Below, piece after piece: positions 53,004-61,922 of a DNA stretch of 64,000 nucleotides. The notes under the pieces were generated by a model that did not search any database, was not told where the DNA came from, and saw only the letters and a program-made list of their open reading frames with translations. The stretch's first letter is position 1. Every line of letters starts with the position of its first letter. A program made the translations under genes and the position numbers. Location of the stretch: positions 558,001 through 622,000 of the forward strand of contig NZ_AUHA01000003.1 in the NCBI RefSeq assembly GCF_000422945.1, given 5' to 3'. The DNA is from Daejeonella oryzae DSM 19973. GTDB taxonomy: Bacteria > Bacteroidota > Bacteroidia > Sphingobacteriales > Sphingobacteriaceae.

Positions 53004-54290
53004 TTAAGCAACCATAATTTTTCTGGTTTCTTTAGAATTTACTATAACTGTTTGTCTTTTAGAAAGCATCAGTTTTTCATAAAGACCCGTCATCTGAATG
53101 GCAACATGCTCCCAGGTAAAATTTGAATTTACCCTCTCAATAGCCTTTTGACTCATAGCCTTCAATAGATTTTCATTGGATAGCAGGTGTATAATTTTTT
53201 CTGCTAAACTATCAGAATTTCTGGTGGGAGTTAATAGACCAGTAATCCCATCCAAAACACTATATTTTATTCCACCAACATTAGAACCAATAACGGGAGT
53301 ACCGCACGCCATAGCTTCTAAAGGAGTAATGCCAAAGGTTTCAAACCATGGAGTTGTAATAAAAACATCAGCAGCTGAGTAATAGTATTTAAGCATTTCC
53401 CTGCTTTTCTTACCCACAAAAGTTACAAATTGAGCCACTCCAATTTCTTCAGCAATCCGATGTAACCTGTTTATTTCAGAATTAGAATGAAGGTCATCGT
53501 CAACAGTTTCTCCGCCAACAATAATCAACCGAAAAGTTCTTTTTAATTTCTTGAGACGTGATAAAGAACGAATAATTGTATCAATTCCCTTATGTTCTTC
53601 CATTCTACCTAACTGAAGTAAAATGTATTCATCCTGGTGGAGATTCAGAACATTTCTAGCCATTATTTTATTTACCGGATAGAATTCGTCCGGATTAAAA
53701 CCGCAGGGAATTGTAGTTATTTTGAATGCAGGAACATAATAATAATTCATAAGATCCAGCTTATCCTGAGGACATTCGGCTATTACATGATCGGCCTTCT
53801 TAATTACATCCAGTTCTATGGAGATTCTCGTTTGCAGAGAAGGGTCCGGATTCTCAAGATGCATACGACTGATATGTCCAAGTTCATGGAATGTAACAAC
53901 AAATGGAATTCCTAAAATTTCTTTAAGCTGACATGCAACTAATGCAGAGAGCCAGTAATTTGCATGAATTACATCATAATTTATCTTCCTGGCATGAATA
54001 AATGAAAGCATACTCTCCCTGAATTCGGGCATGAACGGCAGCAGGTTTTCAGTGTCAATTTCTTCAACTGGTCCGGCTTTTACATTAATAACTCTAACTC
54101 CAGGTTTTAACATGGTAATATGGGGCAATTCCTTGTTTTCCCAGCGGGTATAGATATCAACTTCATAACCGGAGCTAGCCAGAAATTTAGATAATTCTGC
54201 AACATATACATTTTGGCCTGCGGTATCTTTTCCTCCTAAAATAGATAAGGGAGAAGCATGTTCACTTATAACAGCAATTTTTCTTTTCAT
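53004..54290 (-). CDS. GT4-family glycosyltransferase (sucrose-phosphate-synthase-like)
   Basis: A GT-B fold glycosyltransferase. The N-terminal acceptor domain contains EHASPLSILGGKDTAGQNVYVAELSKFLASSGYEVDIYTR, typical of sucrose-synthase/MshA-like GT4 enzymes. The C-terminal donor domain has LGRMEEHKGIDTIIRSL, the EX7E-like PWFETFGITPLEAMACGTPVIGS, and GGIKYSVLDGITGLL. The sugar and acceptor are not predictable. The ATG at 54290 (MKRKIAVISEH) fits the family better than 54302. It is monocistronic as far as can be seen. Confidence 0.88.
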   Translation of the reverse strand: MKRKIAVISEHASPLSILGGKDTAGQNVYVAELSKFLASSGYEVDIYTRWENKELPHITMLKPGVRVINVKAGPVEEIDTENLLPFMPEFRESMLSFIHARKINYDVIHANYWLSALVACQLKEILGIPFVVTFHELGHISRMHLENPDPSLQTRISIELDVIKKADHVIAECPQDKLDLMNYYYVPAFKITTIPCGFNPDEFYPVNKIMARNVLNLHQDEYILLQLGRMEEHKGIDTIIRSLSRLKKLKRTFRLIIVGGETVDDDLHSNSEINRLHRIAEEIGVAQFVTFVGKKSREMLKYYYSAADVFITTPWFETFGITPLEAMACGTPVIGSNVGGIKYSVLDGITGLLTPTRNSDSLAEKIIHLLSNENLLKAMSQKAIERVNSNFTWEHVAIQMTGLYEKLMLSKRQTVIVNSKETRKIMVA

Positions 54291-54535
54291 AGGATAAATC
54301 AATTAATGTTATCAGGACCAAGACTTATCAATACGTAGAAATACACCTTTATAGTATTCAATAAAATCTTTCAATTATTCCTTATAATCTATAAGTTAAC
54401 AATAAAGAAATCAAAAGAGTTTATAAATCAGAAAATTGTTACATTAATTCATAAAACTATATGAATAGATTATAAATCACTGTTTAATAGCGCTTTCAGG
54501 AATTTTATGTAACTTTTATTTAATTAAAAATAAAT

Positions 54536-55426
54536 TTATAGTTTATTTGGTGATAGATTTTTTTCAATTAGTAATTGAATTATTCCATCAACCAAACCAA
54601 CGCGTGGTACAAAAATATTTTTAACTCCCGCCCATTTCATAACTGTCAAATAAATTTCTGAAGCAGGAATAATTACATCCGCCCTATCGTTATTTAGTCC
54701 CAAAACTTTTATTCGATCTTTTAATGAGTACGATATAAGGTATGTGTGCAAATCCTTTAATTTAGTAAACGTCAAAGGGGTTCCGTCTTTTTCATCGGAC
54801 ATTTTAAATAATTTATTAATGTTACCACCGGTACCTATTCCTAATAAATTTTTATAAGTTTTGGCTTGTTCTTTAACCCACTCTTTCATTTCAGCCCATG
54901 TTTCATCTTTATCCTGATTGTCAAGAATCCGAATTCCACCCAGATTAAATGAACGGGAAGAAATCATCTCGCCATCACAAAAAACAGATAATTCGGTACT
55001 TCCCCCACCAACATCAATATAGAGGTAATTTTTTTTCCTTTCCAGATGCTGTTCTATATGGCTAGAATAAATGATATTTGCTTCTCTTTGCCCCTCAACT
55101 ATTTCAAGATTAAGGTTGGCCATTTCTTTAATTTGACTTACTAATTCCGCACCATTTCTTGCTTCCCGCATTGCTGAGGTTGCACACGCCATATAATCTT
55201 CAACTTTATAAACATCCATCAGATGCTTGAAAGCCGTCATGGTTTTAACCAAATCTTCTGATTTTTTAACAGAAATACGTTTATCCAAAAAAGCATCATC
55301 GCCCAATCTCAATGGAACTCTTATTAGAGTATTTTTTTTGAATGTAATTTCATCATCATTCTTGATAATATCTGCGATAAGTAATCTTACTGCGTTAGAC
55401 CCAATATCGATGGCTGCGTATCTCAA
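54536..55426 (-). CDS. ppx: Exopolyphosphatase / guanosine pentaphosphatase (Ppx/GppA)
   Basis: An ASKHA-fold phosphatase that removes terminal phosphates from polyphosphate (and possibly pppGpp). The phosphate-1 motif DIGSNAVRLLIADI starts near residue 6 and the phosphate-2 motif YIDVGGGSTELSVF is near 138. TSAMREARN and GTGGNINKL are also present. At 296 aa it is the short form without the C-terminal HD-like domains of E. coli Ppx. It lies 5 nt after ppk1 in a classic ppk-ppx pair. Confidence 0.93.
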   Translation of the reverse strand: MRYAAIDIGSNAVRLLIADIIKNDDEITFKKNTLIRVPLRLGDDAFLDKRISVKKSEDLVKTMTAFKHLMDVYKVEDYMACATSAMREARNGAELVSQIKEMANLNLEIVEGQREANIIYSSHIEQHLERKKNYLYIDVGGGSTELSVFCDGEMISSRSFNLGGIRILDNQDKDETWAEMKEWVKEQAKTYKNLLGIGTGGNINKLFKMSDEKDGTPLTFTKLKDLHTYLISYSLKDRIKVLGLNNDRADVIIPASEIYLTVMKWAGVKNIFVPRVGLVDGIIQLLIEKNLSPNKL

Positions 55427-55431
55427 TGTAT

Positions 55432-57483
55432 TTAGCTTTTATATTTTAAATAGGAATAAATGTCATCCTGAGCCCGATAAGAAATTTTACTCCGGCTACG
55501 GATATATTTATTGTTATTGACCGCGTTTATTTCCCGGGCTTTTGTGTTGTCTTTTAACTGAATATCAATTGCGTCCCTTATTTCAGTTTTGATATTTGGA
55601 TCTAAAATTGGAAATCCAACTTCTACCCTATGATCCAGATTTCGGGTCATCATATCTGCAGATGTTAAAAACATTCTTTCATCTCCATTATTGGCAAAAA
55701 TCCAAATACGGGCATGCTCCAGATATTTATCTATAATACTAATTACCTGAATGTTCTCACTATACCCAATAACACCCGGAACCAGACAACACATTCCCCT
55801 GATAATCATTTGAATTTTAACACCTGCATTACTTGCATCGTATAATTTAGATATGATGTCTTCATCACTGAGACTATTCATTTTCAAAATCATATACGCC
55901 GGCTTACCAGCTTTTGCATTCGCAATTTCTGTATCAATTAACTCATAGATCTTATTTCTGCTTTCTAACGGAGACACAATTAAATGCTTATATCCGCGAT
56001 AAAAAACTTTTTTCTGCAGTCCTTCAAATAATTTAGCAAGTTCGCCTGTAATGTCTTTATTAGTGGTAAATAAACTATAATCACAGTACAGTAGAGCTGT
56101 TTTTTCGTTAAAATTTCCTGTGGCGAGATTAGCATAGTAAACATCCTTCCCTTTTTCCAGTCTTTTTACAAGGCATATCTTAGAATGAACTTTATAATCC
56201 AGAATTCCGTAATTCACAGTAAGCCCTTCTTCTTCAAGTCTGTTGGTCCAATAGATATTAGCTTGCTCATCAAAACGAGCTTTTAACTCAAGGAGGCAAT
56301 TAACTTTTTTACCATTTTTGGCAGCGTTTATCAGGGCATTTATAACTCTGGAATTTTCTGCAAGCCTGTAGAGAGTGATATTGATTTCCGTTACCTTAGG
56401 ATCAATAGCTGCTTCCCGTAAAAAGTGGATGATATAATCAAATGATTGGTAAGGTAAATTAATGAGGTAATCTTTTTTAGCAATTTGTGCAAAGATGCTG
56501 CGGCCCGCCGTTAAATCTTTAATAGGTAATGGCGAAACTTTGGGATATTCCAGCTCCGGCCCTCCCACGTTAGGGAAATTAATAAAATCTTTAAAATTAT
56601 GATATCTGTTTCCTGGAATTAATCCCTCTGCGGTTAAATCCAGCTTAGCCACAAGATAGGTAAGCATATCCATGGGCATGTCAGTATCATAAAGCAATCT
56701 CATAGGCTTACCCCGGCTTCTTTTTTGCAAACTTTTAGTTAGCGCATCTATAAACTTTTCACTTACCTGCTTATCCAAATCAAGCTCTGCATCGCGGGTT
56801 AACTGAATTGAATAAGCTTCGATATTATCATAATCAAAAATGAAAAATATATCATCTAAGCAATAGCGTATAATATCATCTATTAATATTACAAACTTCA
56901 GATTGTGGGTTTCAGGGAGTACTATGAATCGATCTAATCCGTCTGTTGGAATCTCAATTAAAGCATATCTGATTTTTTCTTTGTTTTTGAGTTTTGTAAG
57001 CTTTACCAGAAAATATATCGCCCGATCTTTTAATTCGGGAAAAGAATCATCGGTAAGCATCACCGGCACCAGGGTGCTTAATATTTTATCACGAAAATAT
57101 TTTCTAACAAACTGCCCCCTAGAAACATTTAGTTGTAGCTCATTAATAATAAATATTTTCTGACGCTCCAGTTCTTTAATAATCTCATCTTCAAAAAGGT
57201 GATTAAATTTCCTTTCCTGGCGGACTACAATGCTTTTTATTTCAGTCAGGGTTTTTTTGGGATTATATCCAAAAAGCTCCTTAACTTTTGTATTTAAATT
57301 TGATAAGCGATTTAATGTGGCAACCCTAACCCTGTAAAATTCATCCAGATTTGATGAAAAAATTGCTAAAAAACGAATTCGTTCAACAAGAGGAACCGTT
57401 TTATCCGCTGCCTCCTGCAATACCCGATCGTTGAATGATAACCAGCTAATTTCCCGGTTAATAAGAGGTATATTTTTTGGCAT
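55432..57483 (-). CDS. ppk1: Polyphosphate kinase 1
   Basis: The enzyme reversibly polymerises the gamma-phosphate of ATP into polyphosphate at the inner membrane. N-domain REISWLSFNDRVLQEAAD and RIRFLAIFSSNLDEFYRVRV lead into the head domain. The phospholipase-D-like catalytic halves contain VHSKICLVKR with the catalytic His, then LATGNFNEKTALLYCDYSLFT. Also present are MIIRGMCCLVPGV and SADMMTRNLDHRVEVGFPI. Length (683 aa) is typical. First gene of the ppk1-ppx operon. Confidence 0.96.
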   Translation of the reverse strand: MPKNIPLINREISWLSFNDRVLQEAADKTVPLVERIRFLAIFSSNLDEFYRVRVATLNRLSNLNTKVKELFGYNPKKTLTEIKSIVVRQERKFNHLFEDEIIKELERQKIFIINELQLNVSRGQFVRKYFRDKILSTLVPVMLTDDSFPELKDRAIYFLVKLTKLKNKEKIRYALIEIPTDGLDRFIVLPETHNLKFVILIDDIIRYCLDDIFFIFDYDNIEAYSIQLTRDAELDLDKQVSEKFIDALTKSLQKRSRGKPMRLLYDTDMPMDMLTYLVAKLDLTAEGLIPGNRYHNFKDFINFPNVGGPELEYPKVSPLPIKDLTAGRSIFAQIAKKDYLINLPYQSFDYIIHFLREAAIDPKVTEINITLYRLAENSRVINALINAAKNGKKVNCLLELKARFDEQANIYWTNRLEEEGLTVNYGILDYKVHSKICLVKRLEKGKDVYYANLATGNFNEKTALLYCDYSLFTTNKDITGELAKLFEGLQKKVFYRGYKHLIVSPLESRNKIYELIDTEIANAKAGKPAYMILKMNSLSDEDIISKLYDASNAGVKIQMIIRGMCCLVPGVIGYSENIQVISIIDKYLEHARIWIFANNGDERMFLTSADMMTRNLDHRVEVGFPILDPNIKTEIRDAIDIQLKDNTKAREINAVNNNKYIRSRSKISYRAQDDIYSYLKYKS

Positions 57484-57499
57484 TTAATTTAAAACTAAA

Positions 57500-57527
57500 C
57501 AGTCCCAACTTTTAAAGGTCAGGACTG
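57500..57527 (-). terminator. Hairpin between histone-like gene and ppk1
   Basis: Stem CAGTCC/GGACTG, a symmetric 2-nt internal loop, then a second six-pair stem (ACTTTT/AAAGGT with one wobble pair). On the minus strand it is followed by TTTAGTTTT. It lies 64 nt past the histone-like gene stop and 17 nt before the ppk1 ATG. It may be a weak terminator or a structured ppk1 leader. Confidence 0.5.
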
Positions 57528-57590
57528 CAAAACTGTATATTATTTATTAATTTAATATTAAGAGAGTATTACCTTTATCATTAAAAATGA

Positions 57591-58226
57591 TTAATTAACA
57601 CTTTCCTGATTGCTCTGCTCCTGGCCTATCACTGAATCGATTTCAGGGGAAATTATTTCTTCAGCAACAACGGGTGTAGATTCTGCTCTTATTGTTCTTG
57701 CAGGCTTTGATGTAGCTGAATTCGTTTTCCTTGTAGTGCGTGCTTTAGTTGTAGCAGTGCCTGTTGGATTTGCTGTTCTTTTTCTACCAGAAACTGCAGT
57801 AGAGGCCGACTGAGCATCTTTGCTGGCAGTACGACGGGTATATGTTCTCTTTGCTACCGGCTGTTCAATAACTTTAACTGATTTAGATGCTTTCGCAATT
57901 TCTTTCTCAGCTTTAGCAATTTCTTTTTGAGTTTGCTTTGGCGAAGTTACAGGCTTTTTAATGACTTTAGATTTTGCCTTTTTTAATTTAGTGGCTGGTT
58001 CAGAATCTAAAGATCCCTTTAATTCCTGTATTTTACCTGCAAGTTTCCCAGCAAGTTCTTTACTCGCTTTTTTAATATCCTTACCAAGCTGTCCTGCATC
58101 ATGCCCCAAGCCTTTTAAAACTTCCACAAACTTTTCAGTAAGTGTGGCTTCCAATTCTTTTTTAGCAACACGTTTAGTAATTTTTTTTGTGGCTTTCTTA
58201 GAGCTTTTTGCTTTATTTGCTTTCAT
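57591..58226 (-). CDS. Histone-H1-like basic, low-complexity protein
   Basis: A 211-residue protein rich in Lys, Ala, Ser, Thr and Arg. The N-terminal part (about 1-110) contains KKATKKITKRVAKKE and an amphipathic helical region (LTEKFVEVLKGLGHDAGQLGKDIKKASKELAGKL). The tail is disordered with KRTYTRR, GRKRTAN and TKARTTRKT clusters that suit DNA-backbone binding, ending in an acidic ~30-residue stretch. It resembles bacterial H1/HU-extension-like nucleoid proteins by composition only. Monocistronic, upstream of ppk1 on the same strand. Confidence 0.7.
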   Translation of the reverse strand: MKANKAKSSKKATKKITKRVAKKELEATLTEKFVEVLKGLGHDAGQLGKDIKKASKELAGKLAGKIQELKGSLDSEPATKLKKAKSKVIKKPVTSPKQTQKEIAKAEKEIAKASKSVKVIEQPVAKRTYTRRTASKDAQSASTAVSGRKRTANPTGTATTKARTTRKTNSATSKPARTIRAESTPVVAEEIISPEIDSVIGQEQSNQESVN

Positions 58227-58317
58227 AATAAGGTTACCTAAATTAAAAGATTAGAGCTAAATTCGTTAAAAATTAAATATATCAACAATAATTTAATTTC
58301 CCAATAGAATAAAGATT

Positions 58318-58809
58318 ATGCCAACATTTGATATTGTAAGTAAAGTAGATGGTCAGACATTAGATAATGCCATTAATACTGCAAAAAAGGAAATTCTAAA
58401 TCGCTACGATTTTAACGATTCAAAAAGTTCAATTGAATTGGATAAAAAAACCAATGAAATTACAATTGTTACAGAGAATGACATGCGGTTAAAAGCAATT
58501 CAGGATTGCATCATTTCCCGAATGGTAAAACAGCATTTAGATCCCAATAGTATGGATATGGGAAAGGAATATTATGCTTCCGGAAACATGCTCCGTAAAG
58601 AAATAAAAATCAAAGAAGGGCTGGATAAAGAAACCGCAAAAAAAATTGTCAAAAAAATTAAAGACAGCGGCTTAAAAGTACAAGCTTCAATTATGGATGA
58701 ACAAGTGCGGGTTCAGGCTAAAAAAATAGATGATCTTCAGGCTGTAATTGCATTATGCCGTAAAGAAGATTTCGACCAGCCACTGCAGTACATTAATATG
58801 CGGGATTAA
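58318..58809 (+). CDS. yajQ: YajQ-family nucleotide-binding protein
   Basis: A 163-residue two-domain protein of the YajQ family (UPF0234). The start MPTFDIVSKVDGQTLDNAINTAKKEI, the NRYDFNDS segment, and QASIMDEQVRVQAKKIDDLQAVIALCR are diagnostic. Some members bind cyclic-di-GMP, and others have been linked to RNA or protein binding; the ligand here is not shown. Monocistronic and divergent from the histone-like gene. Confidence 0.93.
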   Translation: MPTFDIVSKVDGQTLDNAINTAKKEILNRYDFNDSKSSIELDKKTNEITIVTENDMRLKAIQDCIISRMVKQHLDPNSMDMGKEYYASGNMLRKEIKIKEGLDKETAKKIVKKIKDSGLKVQASIMDEQVRVQAKKIDDLQAVIALCRKEDFDQPLQYINMRD

Positions 58810-58813
58810 TAAT

Positions 58814-60124
58814 TTAAACCGTTTTTACATATTTAGTATCGTAATTGTCTATATCAGTGATGTAACCATTTTGAATCAAAAATTCAAACAATGGTTTTGC
58901 TTCTGAGGATACAGGCATATTTCTGGTGGTTATAATCTCATTAGTAGTTTTATTCAAATAAGGATAGGCAAACAGCTTTACATTCTTACTGAAAAGATCG
59001 TTTGTATATGCAAGCAATTCATCAGTGTAATTTTCGCCATAATTAGCCGAGTTAAATATGTTTTTAAGGTTGGATATATTTGTTGAAATGCCTACACTAT
59101 TAGGTTTGCATAATGACAAATACTGAGCAAGTTTATGGTTCCGGGTAAAATTTGAAACGATAACGTTATTTCCTGTAGCACACAATTCTTCGGCCCTTTT
59201 TGCAAATACTTCTAAGTCCTCATTATTTATCTCTGCGTTATCCTGCATCAAGTTAGTCATGAGTACTTCTATAAGCACATGTATATTTTTATCATCAATT
59301 TTTTGAGAGCGTTTAAACTGCTCAACAGCCTTATTAAATAAATCAAAATTGGGTGTGGATTTTTGACCGAATTTGGTTCGCAGAATCATTACATCCTTTT
59401 TATAAAGCAGGTCTTTACTTTGTCTTACGCGACCTTCTTCATCAAAAATTGCCGCACTTGAAAAACCTTTAGCTATTAAATAAAGATTTACCAATCGATC
59501 ATTGGCATTCTTAAAAATCGGACCTTTTATACTTACCAAATCAATTTCTACCGAACCTACAGACAAATTATCTGCTAACGATTCAATCATGGTCTGCACG
59601 TCACCGTTGTAATAATAAGCCGCATAAACCAGATTAACGCCTAAAATCCCCAGTACATTCTGTTGCAGATTGGTATCACTATCTAACAGTCGAACGTGAA
59701 AGACAATATCATTCGGTTCTCCTCCAGGCGTTACCTGGAACCGGATACCCAGCCATCCATGCGGATCATTTGTTTTATTAAAATTTAAAGTTGTAACGGT
59801 ATCTGCAAAGGCAAAAAATGTTTTAGAATGATAATTAGACCCGATTAATCTTTCGGATAACAAATCGAACTCTATGCCTATCATTTTATTTAAGCGGGAT
59901 TTGCTTACATATCTTCCGGATTGCTCAGCACCGTAAATGGAATTACTAAAAACCATATCATATGCCGACATCGTTTTCGCAATGGTTCCGGAAGCGGCAC
60001 CAGCTGTAAAGAAATTGCGGGCTACTTCCTGACCTGCACCAATTTCTGCAAATGTTCCATAAATAGAATGATCGAGGTTAATTTTTAAAGCTTTTCGTTT
60101 TGTTTCTAATATTTCTCTTGCCAT
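58814..60124 (-). CDS. Conserved protein of unknown function
   Basis: A 436-residue cytosolic-looking protein without signal peptide or membrane helices. I recognise a conserved Bacteroidota family beginning ILETKRKALKINLDHSIYGTFAEIGAGQEVARNFF and AGAASGTIAKTMSAYDM, with HGWLGIRFQ and SNFTRNHKLAQYLSL. Database names for this family (TonB-dependent receptor, nicotinate-nucleotide adenylyltransferase) do not fit: I see no barrel pattern and no HxGH nucleotidyltransferase motif. The AEIGAGQEVAR stretch is glycine-rich and could bind a nucleotide, but this is speculation. Confidence 0.72.
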   Translation of the reverse strand: MAREILETKRKALKINLDHSIYGTFAEIGAGQEVARNFFTAGAASGTIAKTMSAYDMVFSNSIYGAEQSGRYVSKSRLNKMIGIEFDLLSERLIGSNYHSKTFFAFADTVTTLNFNKTNDPHGWLGIRFQVTPGGEPNDIVFHVRLLDSDTNLQQNVLGILGVNLVYAAYYYNGDVQTMIESLADNLSVGSVEIDLVSIKGPIFKNANDRLVNLYLIAKGFSSAAIFDEEGRVRQSKDLLYKKDVMILRTKFGQKSTPNFDLFNKAVEQFKRSQKIDDKNIHVLIEVLMTNLMQDNAEINNEDLEVFAKRAEELCATGNNVIVSNFTRNHKLAQYLSLCKPNSVGISTNISNLKNIFNSANYGENYTDELLAYTNDLFSKNVKLFAYPYLNKTTNEIITTRNMPVSSEAKPLFEFLIQNGYITDIDNYDTKYVKTV

Positions 60125-60170
60125 GCGGGTAAAATTACAAACATTTGGGTTTGTGTAATCATAAAAAAGA

Positions 60171-60201
60171 AAAGGTGTTACCTTAAAAACGTAACACCTT
60201 T
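60171..60201 (-). terminator. Rho-independent terminator of hsp20
   Basis: An 11-bp stem AAAGGTGTTAC / GTAACACCTTT with a 9-nt loop. On the minus strand it is followed by a T-rich tract (complement of AAAAAAGA) and lies 35 nt past the hsp20 stop. Confidence 0.82.
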
Positions 60202-60236
60202 ATTGATACAATCAAAAACTGAAATCTTTTACGTCA

Positions 60237-60686
60237 TTATTGAATAGAAATCTCTCTTGACTGCATTTTGGCCTCCTCTTTTTTAGAAACTTTTATTTTC
60301 AAAATACCGTCAACGTATTCTGCGGAAATTTTAGATAAATCAGAGCTTTGAGGAAGGGTAAAACTTCTTACGAAAGAACTGAAACTATACTCCTTTCTAT
60401 TGTACCTTTTAGATTCATCAATTTCTGAATTCTCAGATTTTGTATCTGATGAAATACTTAATAAGTTTTTATCAAGACTGATTTTAAAATCATCCTTTCT
60501 CATTCCCGGTACTGCCAGCTCAATAATAAACTCCACGTCAGTTTCAGCTATATTCGCTGCTGGAACTCTTAAACTCATACGGTCTGAGACAAAGGGATCG
60601 GAATGAAGCATTGTCTCAAAAAAATCATTAAATAAAGGACTTAATGCATTTCCTTTACTTCCATTAGAAAATTTCACTAGTGTCAT
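60237..60686 (-). CDS. Small heat-shock protein (Hsp20/IbpA family)
   Basis: A 149-residue alpha-crystallin-domain chaperone that holds unfolding proteins. The domain (about 40-149) shows NIAETDVEFIIELAVPGMRKDDFKISLDKNLLSIS, the ARSFTLP-like FVRSFTLPQSSD, and AEYVDGILKIKVSKKE. A usual C-terminal IxI-like tail appears as SREISIQ. An unusually strong Shine-Dalgarno sequence precedes the start. Transcribed alone and closed by its own terminator. Confidence 0.94.
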   Translation of the reverse strand: MTLVKFSNGSKGNALSPLFNDFFETMLHSDPFVSDRMSLRVPAANIAETDVEFIIELAVPGMRKDDFKISLDKNLLSISSDTKSENSEIDESKRYNRKEYSFSSFVRSFTLPQSSDLSKISAEYVDGILKIKVSKKEEAKMQSREISIQ

Positions 60687-60694
60687 TTTTTATT

Positions 60695-60701
60695 TCCTCC
60701 T
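60695..60701 (-). promoter_or_regulatory. Canonical Shine-Dalgarno sequence of hsp20
   Basis: On the minus strand AGGAGGA lies 8 nt before the hsp20 ATG. Such strong ribosome-binding sites are rare in this window, where most genes have none, so it may mark high-level translation. Confidence 0.7.
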
Positions 60702-60819
60702 ATATTTTTAGATATGTTTTAAACAATCTGCATACCATTCAGTTTATTGAATACCAGTACACTTTTTAATAAGACAATATGACTGTGAATTAATCTTACA
60801 GAACGACAAATTGACTCAA

Positions 60820-61248
60820 ATGACTACTATAACTGACTATAATTATAAAACAAGTATATCAATTAGATTTTCTGATATTGATGCTTTCGGTCATGTAAAC
60901 AATGCTGTTTACTTAACCTATTTTGAAATTGCCCGATCCAGTTATTGGAATGATGTGATCAAATGGGATTGGGAAGCGATGGGTATTATCATCGGTAAAG
61001 CAGAAATTAATTATGTGAAACCAATCAATTTAAATGATGAAATTTTTGCCTACGTAAGAACTTCAAGAGTAGGTAAAAGCAGTTTTGATCTAGATTATGT
61101 GCTGGTTAGAATGAAAAATGGTATTGAAGAAATATGCACTAAAGGAAGCACCGTTTGTATTTCTTATGATTATCAAAATAACAAACCAGCTGCAATTCCA
61201 GATATTCAAAAATTTAAAATGCTCGAATTTGAAGCAATAGCTCTTTAA
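60820..61248 (+). CDS. Acyl-CoA thioesterase (YbgC/4HBT family)
   Basis: A hot-dog-fold thioesterase of 142 aa. The catalytic-loop signature is FSDIDAFGHVNNAVYLTYFEIARSSYW, with the conserved Asp and the HVNN turn of the 4-hydroxybenzoyl-CoA thioesterase family. It hydrolyses an acyl-CoA of unknown chain. A TTG at 60811 could extend it by three residues, but the ATG is preferred. Its 3' end overlaps the convergent MgtC-family gene by 4 nt. Confidence 0.87.
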   Translation: MTTITDYNYKTSISIRFSDIDAFGHVNNAVYLTYFEIARSSYWNDVIKWDWEAMGIIIGKAEINYVKPINLNDEIFAYVRTSRVGKSSFDLDYVLVRMKNGIEEICTKGSTVCISYDYQNNKPAAIPDIQKFKMLEFEAIAL

Positions 61249-61871
61249 AATTGGTAAACCTCTTCTATAGCTAACAATTCTTCAGTAAACCTTGTAATTT
61301 TATTTTTACTACCGGATACTTGTATCACGGTAAATAATCGATTATCTGTTTTTGAGAGTTGTTTAATTCTGAATTTCAATTTATCATCGGTTAACAATTT
61401 CTCTACCTTTCTCAGGTTTTCTACATCGGTATTTACAAAAGTTATCAGAAAATCGGCCTTATAATTAAGTACATATATGTAATCTTCAATGCGGGAGAAA
61501 AAAGATAGAATGATTAAAACCACCACAGAGAGAATAACTCCCATAAGGTAAAGATCGATCCCAATGATCATCCCAATTGCAGCAGTTACCCAAATCACAG
61601 CCGCTGTAGTTAGTCCTTTAACATCGTAGGTATTTTTAAAAATCACACCTGCGCCAATAAAACCAATACCTGTAATAATATTGGCAGCAATACGGTCATC
61701 ACTGCCACCCATCTTCAAAGAAACCATTGTAAAAATGGTAGATCCCATACATATTAATATAATGGTTCTCAGACCGGCAGTTTTATTATGATATTCTCTT
61801 TCAAAACCTATTATAGTGCCGCATAAAATAGCTAATAATATTTTGATCACATCTGTGTGAGGGAATTCCAT
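61245..61871 (-). CDS. MgtC/SapB-family membrane protein
   Basis: A 208-residue inner-membrane protein. The N-terminal hydrophobic domain (about 1-130, four or five helices) carries LAILCGTIIGFEREYHNKTAGLRT and TGIGFIGAGVIFKNTYDVKGLTTAAVIWVTAAIGM, the MgtC/SapB signature. The C-terminal ~75 residues form an ACT-like soluble domain. Family members affect Mg2+ homeostasis or inhibit the F-ATPase; the role here is not known. No Mg-responsive leader was recognised upstream. Confidence 0.9.
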   Translation of the reverse strand: MEFPHTDVIKILLAILCGTIIGFEREYHNKTAGLRTIILICMGSTIFTMVSLKMGGSDDRIAANIITGIGFIGAGVIFKNTYDVKGLTTAAVIWVTAAIGMIIGIDLYLMGVILSVVVLIILSFFSRIEDYIYVLNYKADFLITFVNTDVENLRKVEKLLTDDKLKFRIKQLSKTDNRLFTVIQVSGSKNKITRFTEELLAIEEVYQF

Positions 61872-61922
61872 AAAGAGGATTTAATTGGGATTTCTAAAAT
61901 AGCGATTTTTTTTCACCCTGGT

